A DNA stretch of 22,410 nucleotides from a virus: the IMG/VR virus record IMGVR_UViG_3300020428_000100, positions 1 to 22,410 of that record, one strand, 5' to 3'. The notes beneath the pieces were generated by a model, which saw only the letters and a program-made list of their open reading frames with translations, searched no databases and was not told the DNA's origin. The translations under genes were made by a program, and so were the position numbers. Positions 8,801 to 15,233 of the stretch are shown piece after piece (the first letter of the stretch is position 1; every line of letters starts with the position of its first letter).

Positions 8801-9424
8801 TGTATTAGAAACAAAGTGACCATTGATAAAGTAAACACCAGCATGAACCAGTACAGCAGAACCAGTACCAACTGGAGTATCAGTTGATTGTATAGTCGCA
8901 TTTAATTCGGTTGTCTGATTTGTACTTAAACTTGGATTTACAGTTGTAGTATTATCTGCATTCGTTGATGTAACAACTTCACTTGCAGAAAATTTAAGTG
9001 TTGCATTATCTGTACCACTATCTTCATATTTAATATAAAGAGTTAAAGGATCAGAAGATGTAGTTGATGTTGAACTTGTAGCTGCAACTGTACCAATAAC
9101 TTTTGCTTTTACACCAGTTGTTCCGCCTGTAATAATTTTATTTAAAAAACTTGTTCTGTATGTTTCGACTTCTAATGTATTATATGCAGAATTAACTTTT
9201 ATATAATCGTATTTTAAATCAAAGTTAATATCGCCTGGTATAACCATAGAACCATTTTGAAAAATATGATTACCAAATTTAGTAATTTGATTTTGAAGTA
9301 TGGTTTGTAGTTGTGTTAATTCACGAGCTTGTACTGAATAAGCAGGACGAAATAAAACTCTGTGAAAATTCTTTGATGAGTCATAATCATCATAGTATGG
9401 GTTTACGTTAAAATTTGTAGCCAT
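2858..9424 (-). CDS. Giant DUF4815-type baseplate/tail structural protein
   Basis: The product is 2188 residues and the largest gene in the window. The N-terminus (about residues 5-70) has NPYYDDYD..KNFHRVLFRPAYSVQARELTQLQTILQNQI..FGNHIF, which I recognise as the start of the DUF4815 family in marine T4-like phages. Conserved segments follow: IPYMRSRPVSISIQNMKPSA with RLYGFFDNEDVT near 1205-1240, and a GERVLRLID stretch near 1485. There is then a run of nine prolines at 1566-1574. After it comes a beta domain opening DPLAQTFL and containing SQNGQAWTPHQTRDVKFTLY, often seen in lectin-like modules. The last ~120 residues form another beta domain (YYKIVEEGD, IKIEMKSTNTVQVPRIKNLR). It probably forms a peripheral baseplate or fibre-bearing structure. 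It lies in the T4 gp9/gp10 position, but no homology to those proteins is claimed. Confidence 0.85.
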   Translation of the reverse strand: MATNFNVNPYYDDYDSSKNFHRVLFRPAYSVQARELTQLQTILQNQITKFGNHIFQNGSMVIPGDINFDLKYDYIKVNSAYNTLEVETYRTSFLNKIITGGTTGVKAKVIGTVAATSSTSTTSSDPLTLYIKYEDSGTDNATLKFSASEVVTSTNADNTTTVNPSLSTNQTTELNATIQSTDTPVGTGSAVLVHAGVYFINGHFVSNTEQVILLDKYTNLPSYRIGFDVAESFATPEEDTSLLDNATGSSNVNAPGAHRFKIALTLTKKALTATDDTNFVELGRISGGKIESYKKNADYSELQHTLARRTFDESGNYEVRPFLTEVREHLKDGSNRGIYSASDGGDTNKLVFAVEPGKAYVDGYEIETMTTQFIKADKPRTFDRVEDRTIQTPIGNYVLITNISGLPDISTFETLNLRDQTIGDTSGNTVIGTARVRFFILHDGSYGSNPTFKLGLFDIKMNDGKDFARDVKSINDHATIGGTGSDFEADIKPTFVAITGVGTGSTGSVTIQGAQGSVFQLQLKTKDRLIAKIVGVETDVGRISSFTDNATLSLAASASSSFTNATIGRFSSQIFRPDQKLLVFPTNFRRVRKIRGDTVSAPDSALSTSYSVRRKFAADTVSGGKASFATGSATEIFRNGSNVNDFTVICTAKGSGSSNNVGDIIQITSSDIGVINSSQTVEILNQHNGDGLALIATVDVSGSSAQEKIKSLVSGASHSATTQVAAQNTEIKLGKSDGFRLTSVKMAADFQAGTTPTASDPDITSRYTFDGGQRDAFYDLARINLKPGQPAPTGKLLITFDHFTHSAGDYFSVDSYSGFDYKNIPSYTSTQGSGRRFELRNCLDFRPTIDNAGTAFVAGSELPKFGTNAEADFSYYLGRKDLVFVDRLGRFDVLQGVASTNPEKPQEPENGMVLFEVAYEPYVVNLKEVTHKKLDNRRYTMKDIGKLNKRLSNLEYYTSLNLLEKETADLTVKDSDGLDRLKNGFIVDNFSGHIVGDFINPDYKNSIDMKKRELRSKAFSDNVGMIESVTSNAARTSSNYKVHDNGIITLPYTEVSYVEQPYASDSFDVNPYKVAPFNGHVVLVPYSDDWNDVTRRPDVVVNDDNNFDAIKEIADETGVTGVVWESWQDSWYGSTVSAGTETLGSFQSSTVSDVTGGTLTTTSETTQTREVFSQTVGQVRSGIETTLTSTVESHNMGDRIVGISMIPYMRSRPVSISIQNMKPSARLYGFFDNEDVTTFVKQADTFSLTGTGIELSPNQLETPGAAAATDSGRVWDGNTDAVQAFGYGDIIRNATHTSVSISNISFTGSTATSANITLSSVTGISPGHHVQLTSVDSSTNLNFSVSRKNNYVVTAVSGLIITIANIGGGSMDINGSSGGQNGSCQRLQASGHVATQGPGSTTARDIFVTNVLNGFAPGEIINGTIAKISDGIVNTGMTIASINGTASGVPTMKTTASNLITNANGQFCGVFYIPNTDAVRFRTGERVLRLIDNLNNKVEIGLYSTKGEQTYYATGIAEEREQTILNIRKAQFQRDYKEETQTVSRTTVGAVTNSTRPIASAFVADPPPPPPPPPQLHDPLAQTFLNEGEEGAFITGVDLWFSFVGTRPVTVQICDTIDGGFPSNKFMTEVTLEPDQINASSDASVATRFTFPSPIYLKDDLYYAILIKVDEPGTRVFFAELGEENLTDNRTISTNPNAGTLFLSQNGQAWTPHQTRDVKFTLYRANFETSAAGTPTFINTTVPADTLQENPFQTNTGTGTNDNVATKVRVHHLNHGMKSGDKVKISNVADGFYGADSTSQGITGDALNGTHDISSADIDSYIISITDNATNIPGGKPALKATFSGGATITATRNLAADIVQLAVSEIKVPGTNITYSWTGMDTGYNKQIARSITENRSYYPPSRQIVASEVNQDAQLGGGRTGNANATLGTSANVSAIMTSTSSFLTPVLDAERFSLCLTSNRVSNYTRSTFNDTNLDDRALGASTAITMDATGIISAGSSGTIRDEIKTLDIGKEITISGGNNDGNTFTVTSVADDGSSFNVSPATASDSSSTSTTITQHERYLDGIAPTGTSNASNYMTKRFSLANPATALKVLFDANRPSPSTINVYYKIVEEGDTSDFDKIPYVLASIDSADSPDDNENSFKEREFTINNLNSFSSAAIKIEMKSTNTVQVPRIKNLRIIALAV

Positions 9425-9442
9425 TAAATCAAATTCCTAGTT

Positions 9443-11002
9443 TTAAAATTCTATAACTATTTTTATATCTTCCGTTTGGTCTGATGCTCTTGATATTGGT
9501 CTACGATTTTCTACGTAGATAATATTTCCACTGTCATGTTCTAATTCTGGTAAAGCATAACCACTTGTAAATGTTATACCACTTGCCATGGCAGCATTAC
9601 CACTATTTGCAGCTGCATCATCAGCACCAGTTGCACCTGTTTTAACAGTTGCAACTTTACTACTTGATGCTCCTGTAATATTATTTCCACCACTGAATGC
9701 AACTTTAGTTTGGTAAGCACTATTTGAACTGTCAGAACTTATACCATAATTTTCCCATTGTTCTTGTATATAATACAATACTTTTTTTGTTGCATCCCAT
9801 TCAACAACCCTTCCAGTTGCATCAGTTGAAGCTTGTGTTATTTTTTCATCTACTTCAAAATCACCAGAAGTTGTATCTATTTTAATTGCATGAGTCATTC
9901 TTACTTGTGATACATTAGAAACTGTCGTAGTGCCTGCATTATAAGGATCTACAACAATACCAACTTCTCTAAAATCGTTTGCAACTGTAAAGTCACCACT
10001 TTCTGTTTGTTCTAATCTTGCGTTCATCATAACATAATGACCACCTAACTCTGAAACTGGATCATGTCCATGACCAATTCTTGGAGATATGATTGGGTGA
10101 ACAGCTGCACTACCACCAGATAAATTTATTGCTGGAGATGAATTTAAAGCAGAAGTACTATGACATTTTGTAAGATCAATTGTACCAAAAGTATAACCAC
10201 TTCCCCCAGCGTGCATAAGTGTACCATTTTCTCCAAATGCCTCAATAGCATTACCAGAAACTTTAATTTTTACAATTGCACCAGTTCCATCACCATTAAC
10301 TTTAGTATAATAATCTCCGTTTGCAAGACCAGAACCAACAGCTGTTACTCTTACAACCTGTATGGGAGCACCATTAAATGGTGCTGAATCGCCAGAGGCA
10401 GTTGTTACATCAGTAGTAACAGTTGCATCATTTCTAACTGCTAGAAAGTCTGTAGTTAAAAACTTTATAGTATCTGCTGTTTGTAATGTATACATATACT
10501 GTAAATAATAACCACCATGAAAAAAGGGTGCAGAACTTGTAGATGTTGGTGCATTACTATCACTAATAACAGCACCACCATTATTATCTAAAACTTTATA
10601 AACTCTATATGCGTCTGTAACAAAATAAAATGTACTATCGTAAATATTACTTGCACCACTTGTTGTTGCATTTGTAGCTGTAATATCATGCTCATACATA
10701 TCAAAGGTTACTTGCGAATAGTTTCTACGAGGAATAACAGGCATAACATCTGTGGATGTTATTTTTTTGGCAGCTAACATAGAATCCCATTTGTAGTTTT
10801 CTTCTATAACCCTATCATGTGGATTAGGTGGAGATGCGTCAGTACCACCTGTAGTTTCTTGGTCAGAGTACTTTGTTGTTGCAGAAAAAGGACTTGACTT
10901 TCCTACAAACAAATAATAGTTAGATGCAGATGCTTCAGTAAAAGATTCCTTAAACTGATCTGCATTATGTAATCTAAATTTTTCGGTTATAATTGCTGCC
11001 AT
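9443..11002 (-). CDS. gp8: Baseplate wedge protein, gp8-like
   Basis: The product is 519 residues, longer than T4 gp8 (334 residues). The N-terminus MAAIITEKFRLHNADQFKES, then NYYLFVGK, IPRRNYSQVTFDMYEHD and YDSTFYFVTDAYRVYKVLDN, match the pattern of gp8 homologues in marine T4-like phages. The middle (residues about 190-310) carries Gly/Thr-rich insertions, including a GSGLANGDYYTKVNGDGTGA segment. The C-terminus ends with IIYVENRRPISRASDQTEDI, also typical of this group. In T4, gp8 dimers bind gp10 and gp7 in the baseplate wedge. The start has an AGGA ribosome binding site 7 nt upstream and lies 18 nt from a TATAAATA box. The order after gp25 and gp6 agrees with T4 synteny. Confidence 0.85.
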   Translation of the reverse strand: MAAIITEKFRLHNADQFKESFTEASASNYYLFVGKSSPFSATTKYSDQETTGGTDASPPNPHDRVIEENYKWDSMLAAKKITSTDVMPVIPRRNYSQVTFDMYEHDITATNATTSGASNIYDSTFYFVTDAYRVYKVLDNNGGAVISDSNAPTSTSSAPFFHGGYYLQYMYTLQTADTIKFLTTDFLAVRNDATVTTDVTTASGDSAPFNGAPIQVVRVTAVGSGLANGDYYTKVNGDGTGAIVKIKVSGNAIEAFGENGTLMHAGGSGYTFGTIDLTKCHSTSALNSSPAINLSGGSAAVHPIISPRIGHGHDPVSELGGHYVMMNARLEQTESGDFTVANDFREVGIVVDPYNAGTTTVSNVSQVRMTHAIKIDTTSGDFEVDEKITQASTDATGRVVEWDATKKVLYYIQEQWENYGISSDSSNSAYQTKVAFSGGNNITGASSSKVATVKTGATGADDAAANSGNAAMASGITFTSGYALPELEHDSGNIIYVENRRPISRASDQTEDIKIVIEF

Positions 11003-11020
11003 TGTTTTTTCCTATAATCT

Positions 11021-11028
11021 TATTTATA
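11021..11028 (-). promoter_or_regulatory. T4-type late promoter box before gp8
   Basis: The minus strand reads TATAAATA, with exactly 18 nt between the box and the gp8 ATG. The same spacing is found before gp25 and before the OB-fold spike gene. The box lies between inverted AT-rich 6-mers (TATAAT and ATTATA at 11013-11018 and 11035-11040), which may be chance. Confidence 0.75.
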
Positions 11029-11038
11029 CTGGTAATTA

Positions 11039-11046
11039 TATTTATA
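11039..11046 (-). promoter_or_regulatory. Second late promoter box before gp8
   Basis: A second exact TATAAATA on the minus strand lies 18 bases from the first, giving a tandem pair. It is 36 nt ahead of the gp8 ATG, so it could give a longer leader or be a duplicate with little use. Only the exact match and the intergenic location support it. Confidence 0.5.
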
Positions 11047-11053
11047 TTCCATT

Positions 11054-12328
11054 TTAAACTATATTAATTGTACCATTCATGTTTGCATGAGATGTGCATT
11101 GATAATAAAGTGTTGCAGGCGCACTCATTGATACTTTAAGTATAACTGCACCAGAACCAGCATTATTTGTTACACCAACATTATATGCTGTTCCACTTGC
11201 ACCTTGTGTTGATTGTATTCTAATTGGGTGGCCACCAGAAATATTGTTGAATTTATATTGTTCACCTCTACGTAAATATAAAGTCGGATCATTTTCTACT
11301 GATGGAAACCAAATACCTCCAGTATCAGCAAAAACATAATGATCAGTTCCACTTGCAGTTATGTTAAAAGTATGCATAATAGTTTTGCCATTTACATCTA
11401 AATCGCCGCCTAGTTGAGGCGATGTATCCTCTGCAACATTTGATAGTGTACCAGTAGCTGCTGTTAATTGACCACTACTTACAGTAACACCAGTACCAGC
11501 AATAGCAGTTAGAAAATCAACGATTGATTCTTTCTTACTATTATTACTATCATCTGCATCAATAAATCCAATACTATCATTTTGAGTATTAACTGCACCA
11601 GCAGTTAAACTGTTTAAATCTGTACTTCCAGTAGAATTAATTGTAACACTATCAGCAGTAGCATTCGTAGTAATTGTAACATTAGTACCAGCAACTAAAG
11701 TAAGAGTATCAGTTGCACTATCTGCTACTACATTAGATTGTCCACTTACTGCAACTTTATCAAATACATTTTGTGAAGCACCGCCAGGAATAGTTATAGT
11801 TTTTGTTGCACCAGTTCCAGATGCAGTTACACCAGAACCTACAAAATTAAAAGTAGTTCCAGCAGTACTTAATGCACTACCTTCATCTTGCACACTTATA
11901 CCAGATCCGCCTGGTATAGTTAAAGTTTTTGTTGCACCAGTTCCAGACGCAGTAACCCCAGCACCTACAAAGTTTAAAGTGGTAGCACCAGTTGTAGATG
12001 TATTACTGCCTTCTTCTTGTATTAATAACGTATAAGCACTACCTATTCCAAGATTAGCTGGAGTAATCTTTTTTAGAACTCCACCATCATTTACCAAAAC
12101 ATGATCTGCATCAGAAATTGATGTAGTAGTTGTACCTACGTCTGAATTAGCAGTAGATAACACTGTAGCGTTTGCATCTGGAAATGTTAATGAATATAAA
12201 TTTGTACCATTTCCAAGTTTTGAATAAAATTCATTAAAGTTATCGTTTATTTTATCACCAGCAGTTCTTAATGGATCTCCACTTCCATCATTAGCTGCAG
12301 TACCTATTCCTATTACTTGTTTTGCCAT
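11054..12328 (-). CDS. Fibre-like baseplate protein with C-terminal cupredoxin-like domain
   Basis: The product is 424 residues. Residues 9-35 (GTAANDGSGDPLRTAGDKIN and DNFNEFY) form an N-terminal motif common in phage fibre and wedge-associated proteins. Residues 104-141 and 146-183 are tandem repeats with the core GVTASGTGATKT and the ending IPGG. Residues 200-320 are a Thr/Asn-rich fibre region with SPQLGGDLDVNG. Residues 325-424 look like a cupredoxin fold: DPTLYLRRGEQYKF, then GHPIRI with H367, then LYYQCTSHANMNGTINI with C411, H414 and M417. This matches the His/Cys/His/Met ligand set of type 1 copper sites. The gene is inserted between the gp7-position gene and gp8, where T4 has no gene. 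It likely has a fibre or host-contact role. Copper binding is inference. Confidence 0.75.
   Translation of the reverse strand: MAKQVIGIGTAANDGSGDPLRTAGDKINDNFNEFYSKLGNGTNLYSLTFPDANATVLSTANSDVGTTTTSISDADHVLVNDGGVLKKITPANLGIGSAYTLLIQEEGSNTSTTGATTLNFVGAGVTASGTGATKTLTIPGGSGISVQDEGSALSTAGTTFNFVGSGVTASGTGATKTITIPGGASQNVFDKVAVSGQSNVVADSATDTLTLVAGTNVTITTNATADSVTINSTGSTDLNSLTAGAVNTQNDSIGFIDADDSNNSKKESIVDFLTAIAGTGVTVSSGQLTAATGTLSNVAEDTSPQLGGDLDVNGKTIMHTFNITASGTDHYVFADTGGIWFPSVENDPTLYLRRGEQYKFNNISGGHPIRIQSTQGASGTAYNVGVTNNAGSGAVILKVSMSAPATLYYQCTSHANMNGTINIV
11780..12019 (-). repeat. Tandem coding repeat (two 38-residue units, 126-base period)
   Basis: Two units at 11906-12019 and 11780-11893 encode near-identical segments sharing GVTASGTGATKT-(L/I)-TIPGG. 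They lie in the fibre region of the cupredoxin-tipped protein. The DNA is less conserved than the protein at third positions, which suggests the duplication is old and under selection. Confidence 0.65.
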
Positions 12329-12355
12329 TTTAGAATTTCTCCAAAGGTTTACTCT

Positions 12356-12363
12356 TATTTATA
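12356..12363 (-). promoter_or_regulatory. T4-type late promoter box before the cupredoxin-tipped fibre gene
   Basis: The minus strand reads TATAAATA immediately after the stop codon of the upstream gene, with 27 nt to the ATG at 12328. A GGAG ribosome binding site lies about 10 nt from the start codon. Confidence 0.7.
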
Positions 12364-15231
12364 TTACTGGTCATCAAATGTTCTACTAGTATCGTCTATA
12401 GTAGAAGATGTACTATCAAATGTTACTGAACCAGTTCTTATTAAAATAATTTCGCCTGGTGGTTGAACATTTGTTTTAACACTTTTTGCACTTTCTGGTA
12501 TGTTTCCACTTGCATCACTTACTTCATTAATTTTAAATTGTGCAAATTGACCAATAGTATAATATGCACTTTTATTTGTATCATCAAGTCTTACAGTACG
12601 AACTAAGCCTGGATAGTGTGGAATTGCAATATTAGTTCCAGTTGGTGGTTGTGAAAATGCATACTTAGGAAGAAGATCTAATGTAGGACTAAATCTCCCT
12701 ACAGCTTCACCACCACCAACACTAATTTGAAATTTATAAGAAGTACTAAGAGTTCTTTCACGTTTATTATCAAGATCAAGTTTATTGTTTGCAGAATTTG
12801 TTGCCCATATATCTTCAAACTCTGTAGCACTCATTGGGTTAGTTGTATTTAATGTTGTACCATCATCAGCAGTACCTAATCTTCTTCTGAACCTTGAAGA
12901 GAATAGTGTTCTTAATGTAGATGCAAGTTCTGGTGAGTATGTTGTAGTATCAGAAGTAAAATCAATAACATCACCAGCAGCTGGATTTCGTATTTTCATA
13001 GAATGAAGTTGTGTCTGTGCAAGAGTTGTTGCTATGGATACCTCACCAAATACATTCCACCCAGCTGGATGAATTGATCTTTTAATACTATCTCTCCAAA
13101 TATTAATAGATTCTCCAACCTTCACAACATAAGAATAATCTTGATAGTATCTAGAATCTTGAATTTTCATTTGTTCTTCGTTAAGTTGTCCTCTTAATCC
13201 AGTAAAGTCACCATTGGAAACTGTTATTGCACCATTAGTTGCAGAAGCTTCTGCATGAACACATTGATGAACAGTTGCAGAACCAGCAGATGTAACAATA
13301 GGATCACCTTCAGAAAAATGTTCTAATTCAGATTGTATTTGTAATACTTGAGTTGCACTTTCATATGACACAACACTACCATCAAAAGATGTTATTGCAT
13401 CACCCTTTTCAAATGTACCTGTAATATTTTTAATAATTACATTTTTATTAAAAGTTACAGTAGGTGGACGAACATATCCTACACCATAATCTTTAATTAG
13501 TATTTCTAGTATTCGTCCAATACCATCTGTAGTTGTTGCAAGCATAGTTGCACTAGAACCTGTAGAAGATGTTATTGAAACAGAGGGTAATGTTGTATAT
13601 GAATTACCTTTTCCTGTGACACGAATATTTCTAATAGAACTACCTATTGTATTTGTAATAGATGAACTTTCTAAAATTATCTCATCACCATCTTCTAAAA
13701 TAAGATCATGCCCATTTTCTAAAAGAAAAACATCTGGATCAAATGTTGCAGTTTCTAAAATAATTCTATGACCATTTTCTAAAAGAAAATTATCATCATC
13801 TCCTAGTTGTTGTTCTTGAAGCAATTCATAAACTTCATTATCAGTATCGGTAACTATTAACTTATTATGATCTGAAGCTCCTTCTAAAACTATATTGTCT
13901 GGATAAGTAATACCTTCCATAGATACATAACCACCTAGTGCAGTTATTTTTGCATTTGCACCAACACCATTTGTATTAGAATTATTAAACGCAACAACGT
14001 CTGACATGGTGTATCCAGTACCACCATTTTCAACATAAACATCAGTTACGCCACCAGTTCCAATACTTCGTACTTCACCCTTAACACCAACCGAAACATC
14101 TTGATTGGTTGAAAAATGAATAGTATCATTAACTCTATAATATTGTCCTCTGCTAGAAAGACTAACATTATTAGTAATACCAACAACTCTTGCAGTAATT
14201 TCAAGGTCTATTGTATTAGAAATACCACTAATTAATTCTCCAAGTGTTCCTTCTTCACGAATTTTTTCTCCTACTTCACCTTCAGTAACTAAATGTTCAC
14301 CACTTTCCATTAACATTAGATCAGCAGAACCAGAGTCAAAAGTTCCTACGATTGTTTCACGATCTAAATTTAATTCTGCAATAACGTCTGAACCATAGAT
14401 AAATTTAGTAACACCTTGAACTACAGCCGTTGTACCAGTAGATGCACCAGTAATAGTTTTTCCTACTAATTCTGAAAAGTCTGAATTACCTTCTTCTCTA
14501 ACTCTCAATAAGTAATTAGTACCCCATTGACCATCTGAAAGTTTCATCATATTATCTTTTGGATATAGTAAACTAGATTCTTGATCAAACAATATTCTAA
14601 AAAATAATCTATGTCCTTCTGCTGTACCTCTTGCCTCGTATAAGTCTTTTACATTTTTAATTAAATTTCTTATATTAATATCATCTGTAATAGACTCAGG
14701 CAAAGATTCTAAAAATGATGCTTTAAATTTATCAAAGAAAGTAAATGTAGTATTATCAATATCTGCATACGCCAATAATTGTTGTATGTTCTGTATAGGA
14801 TTACCTTGATAATCATTAACAACAGCTCTTGCACCAGAAGTTAATCCAACTACGTTTTCACCTTTTGCAAATTTTTGTTGTGAACTAATATAGAGTTTAC
14901 CAGTAGAGTCATAATCATCTACCAGTATTGTTGCAGTATATTTACTTTTTTCTCCACGAATGGTTTCACCGACTTGAAACTTACCTACAGAACTTTCAAG
15001 AACAATCTTTTCATTATTCATATCAACAATTAAATTACTTGTTAAAGTTTCTTGTATAAGATAATCATTAGAACCACCTAGTGTTAAACAACCAGCTTCT
15101 AAAAATTGATAGTAATGTTTAACGAAAGTTGCAAACAAAGGATGTTCAGAGCGAACAAACTCTGGTAGTTGTTCCTCAATATGAGGAGATAGTTTACTTT
15201 CTAATTTAGATGTTCTGGGACAGCCTGACAT
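12364..15231 (-). CDS. Large baseplate wedge protein in the gp7 position
   Basis: The product is 955 residues (T4 gp7 is about 1030). The N-terminus has LPEFVRSEHPLFATFVKHYY, then LLAYADIDNT, FFDKFKASFLESLP, LIKNVKDLYEARGTAEGHRL, FFRILFD and YPKDNMMKLSDGQWG. I recognise these as a conserved large structural protein of T4-like marine phages. Later come glycine-rich beta repeats of the form V-x-x-G-G-T-G-Y (near 385-425) and V-x-G-K-G-N-S-Y..PSVSI (near 525-585), and an internal LLENGH repeat block at about 480-525. No transmembrane or enzymatic motif is seen. It lies between gp6 and gp8, exactly where T4 encodes gp7. That wedge role is inferred from synteny and size, not from recognisable gp7 residues. 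Confidence 0.75.
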   Translation of the reverse strand: MSGCPRTSKLESKLSPHIEEQLPEFVRSEHPLFATFVKHYYQFLEAGCLTLGGSNDYLIQETLTSNLIVDMNNEKIVLESSVGKFQVGETIRGEKSKYTATILVDDYDSTGKLYISSQQKFAKGENVVGLTSGARAVVNDYQGNPIQNIQQLLAYADIDNTTFTFFDKFKASFLESLPESITDDINIRNLIKNVKDLYEARGTAEGHRLFFRILFDQESSLLYPKDNMMKLSDGQWGTNYLLRVREEGNSDFSELVGKTITGASTGTTAVVQGVTKFIYGSDVIAELNLDRETIVGTFDSGSADLMLMESGEHLVTEGEVGEKIREEGTLGELISGISNTIDLEITARVVGITNNVSLSSRGQYYRVNDTIHFSTNQDVSVGVKGEVRSIGTGGVTDVYVENGGTGYTMSDVVAFNNSNTNGVGANAKITALGGYVSMEGITYPDNIVLEGASDHNKLIVTDTDNEVYELLQEQQLGDDDNFLLENGHRIILETATFDPDVFLLENGHDLILEDGDEIILESSSITNTIGSSIRNIRVTGKGNSYTTLPSVSITSSTGSSATMLATTTDGIGRILEILIKDYGVGYVRPPTVTFNKNVIIKNITGTFEKGDAITSFDGSVVSYESATQVLQIQSELEHFSEGDPIVTSAGSATVHQCVHAEASATNGAITVSNGDFTGLRGQLNEEQMKIQDSRYYQDYSYVVKVGESINIWRDSIKRSIHPAGWNVFGEVSIATTLAQTQLHSMKIRNPAAGDVIDFTSDTTTYSPELASTLRTLFSSRFRRRLGTADDGTTLNTTNPMSATEFEDIWATNSANNKLDLDNKRERTLSTSYKFQISVGGGEAVGRFSPTLDLLPKYAFSQPPTGTNIAIPHYPGLVRTVRLDDTNKSAYYTIGQFAQFKINEVSDASGNIPESAKSVKTNVQPPGEIILIRTGSVTFDSTSSTIDDTSRTFDDQ
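13693..13789 (-). repeat. 60-base coding repeat encoding LLENGH..ILE units
   Basis: Two copies of a 37-base near-identical stretch (13693-13729 and 13753-13789) are exactly 60 bases apart. They encode FLLENGHDLILE and FLLENGHRIILE, and a partial further unit gives DGDEIILES. The segment forms a short run of hydrophobic/acidic beta strands in the middle of the gp7-position protein. Confidence 0.75.
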
Positions 15232-15233
15232 TA

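Noticed and set aside
2858-9424. Calling the giant protein T4 gp10 or gp9
   Set aside because: The place in the gene order fits, but the N-terminus is DUF4815-type and the size is over three times that of gp10. I see no gp10 residues.
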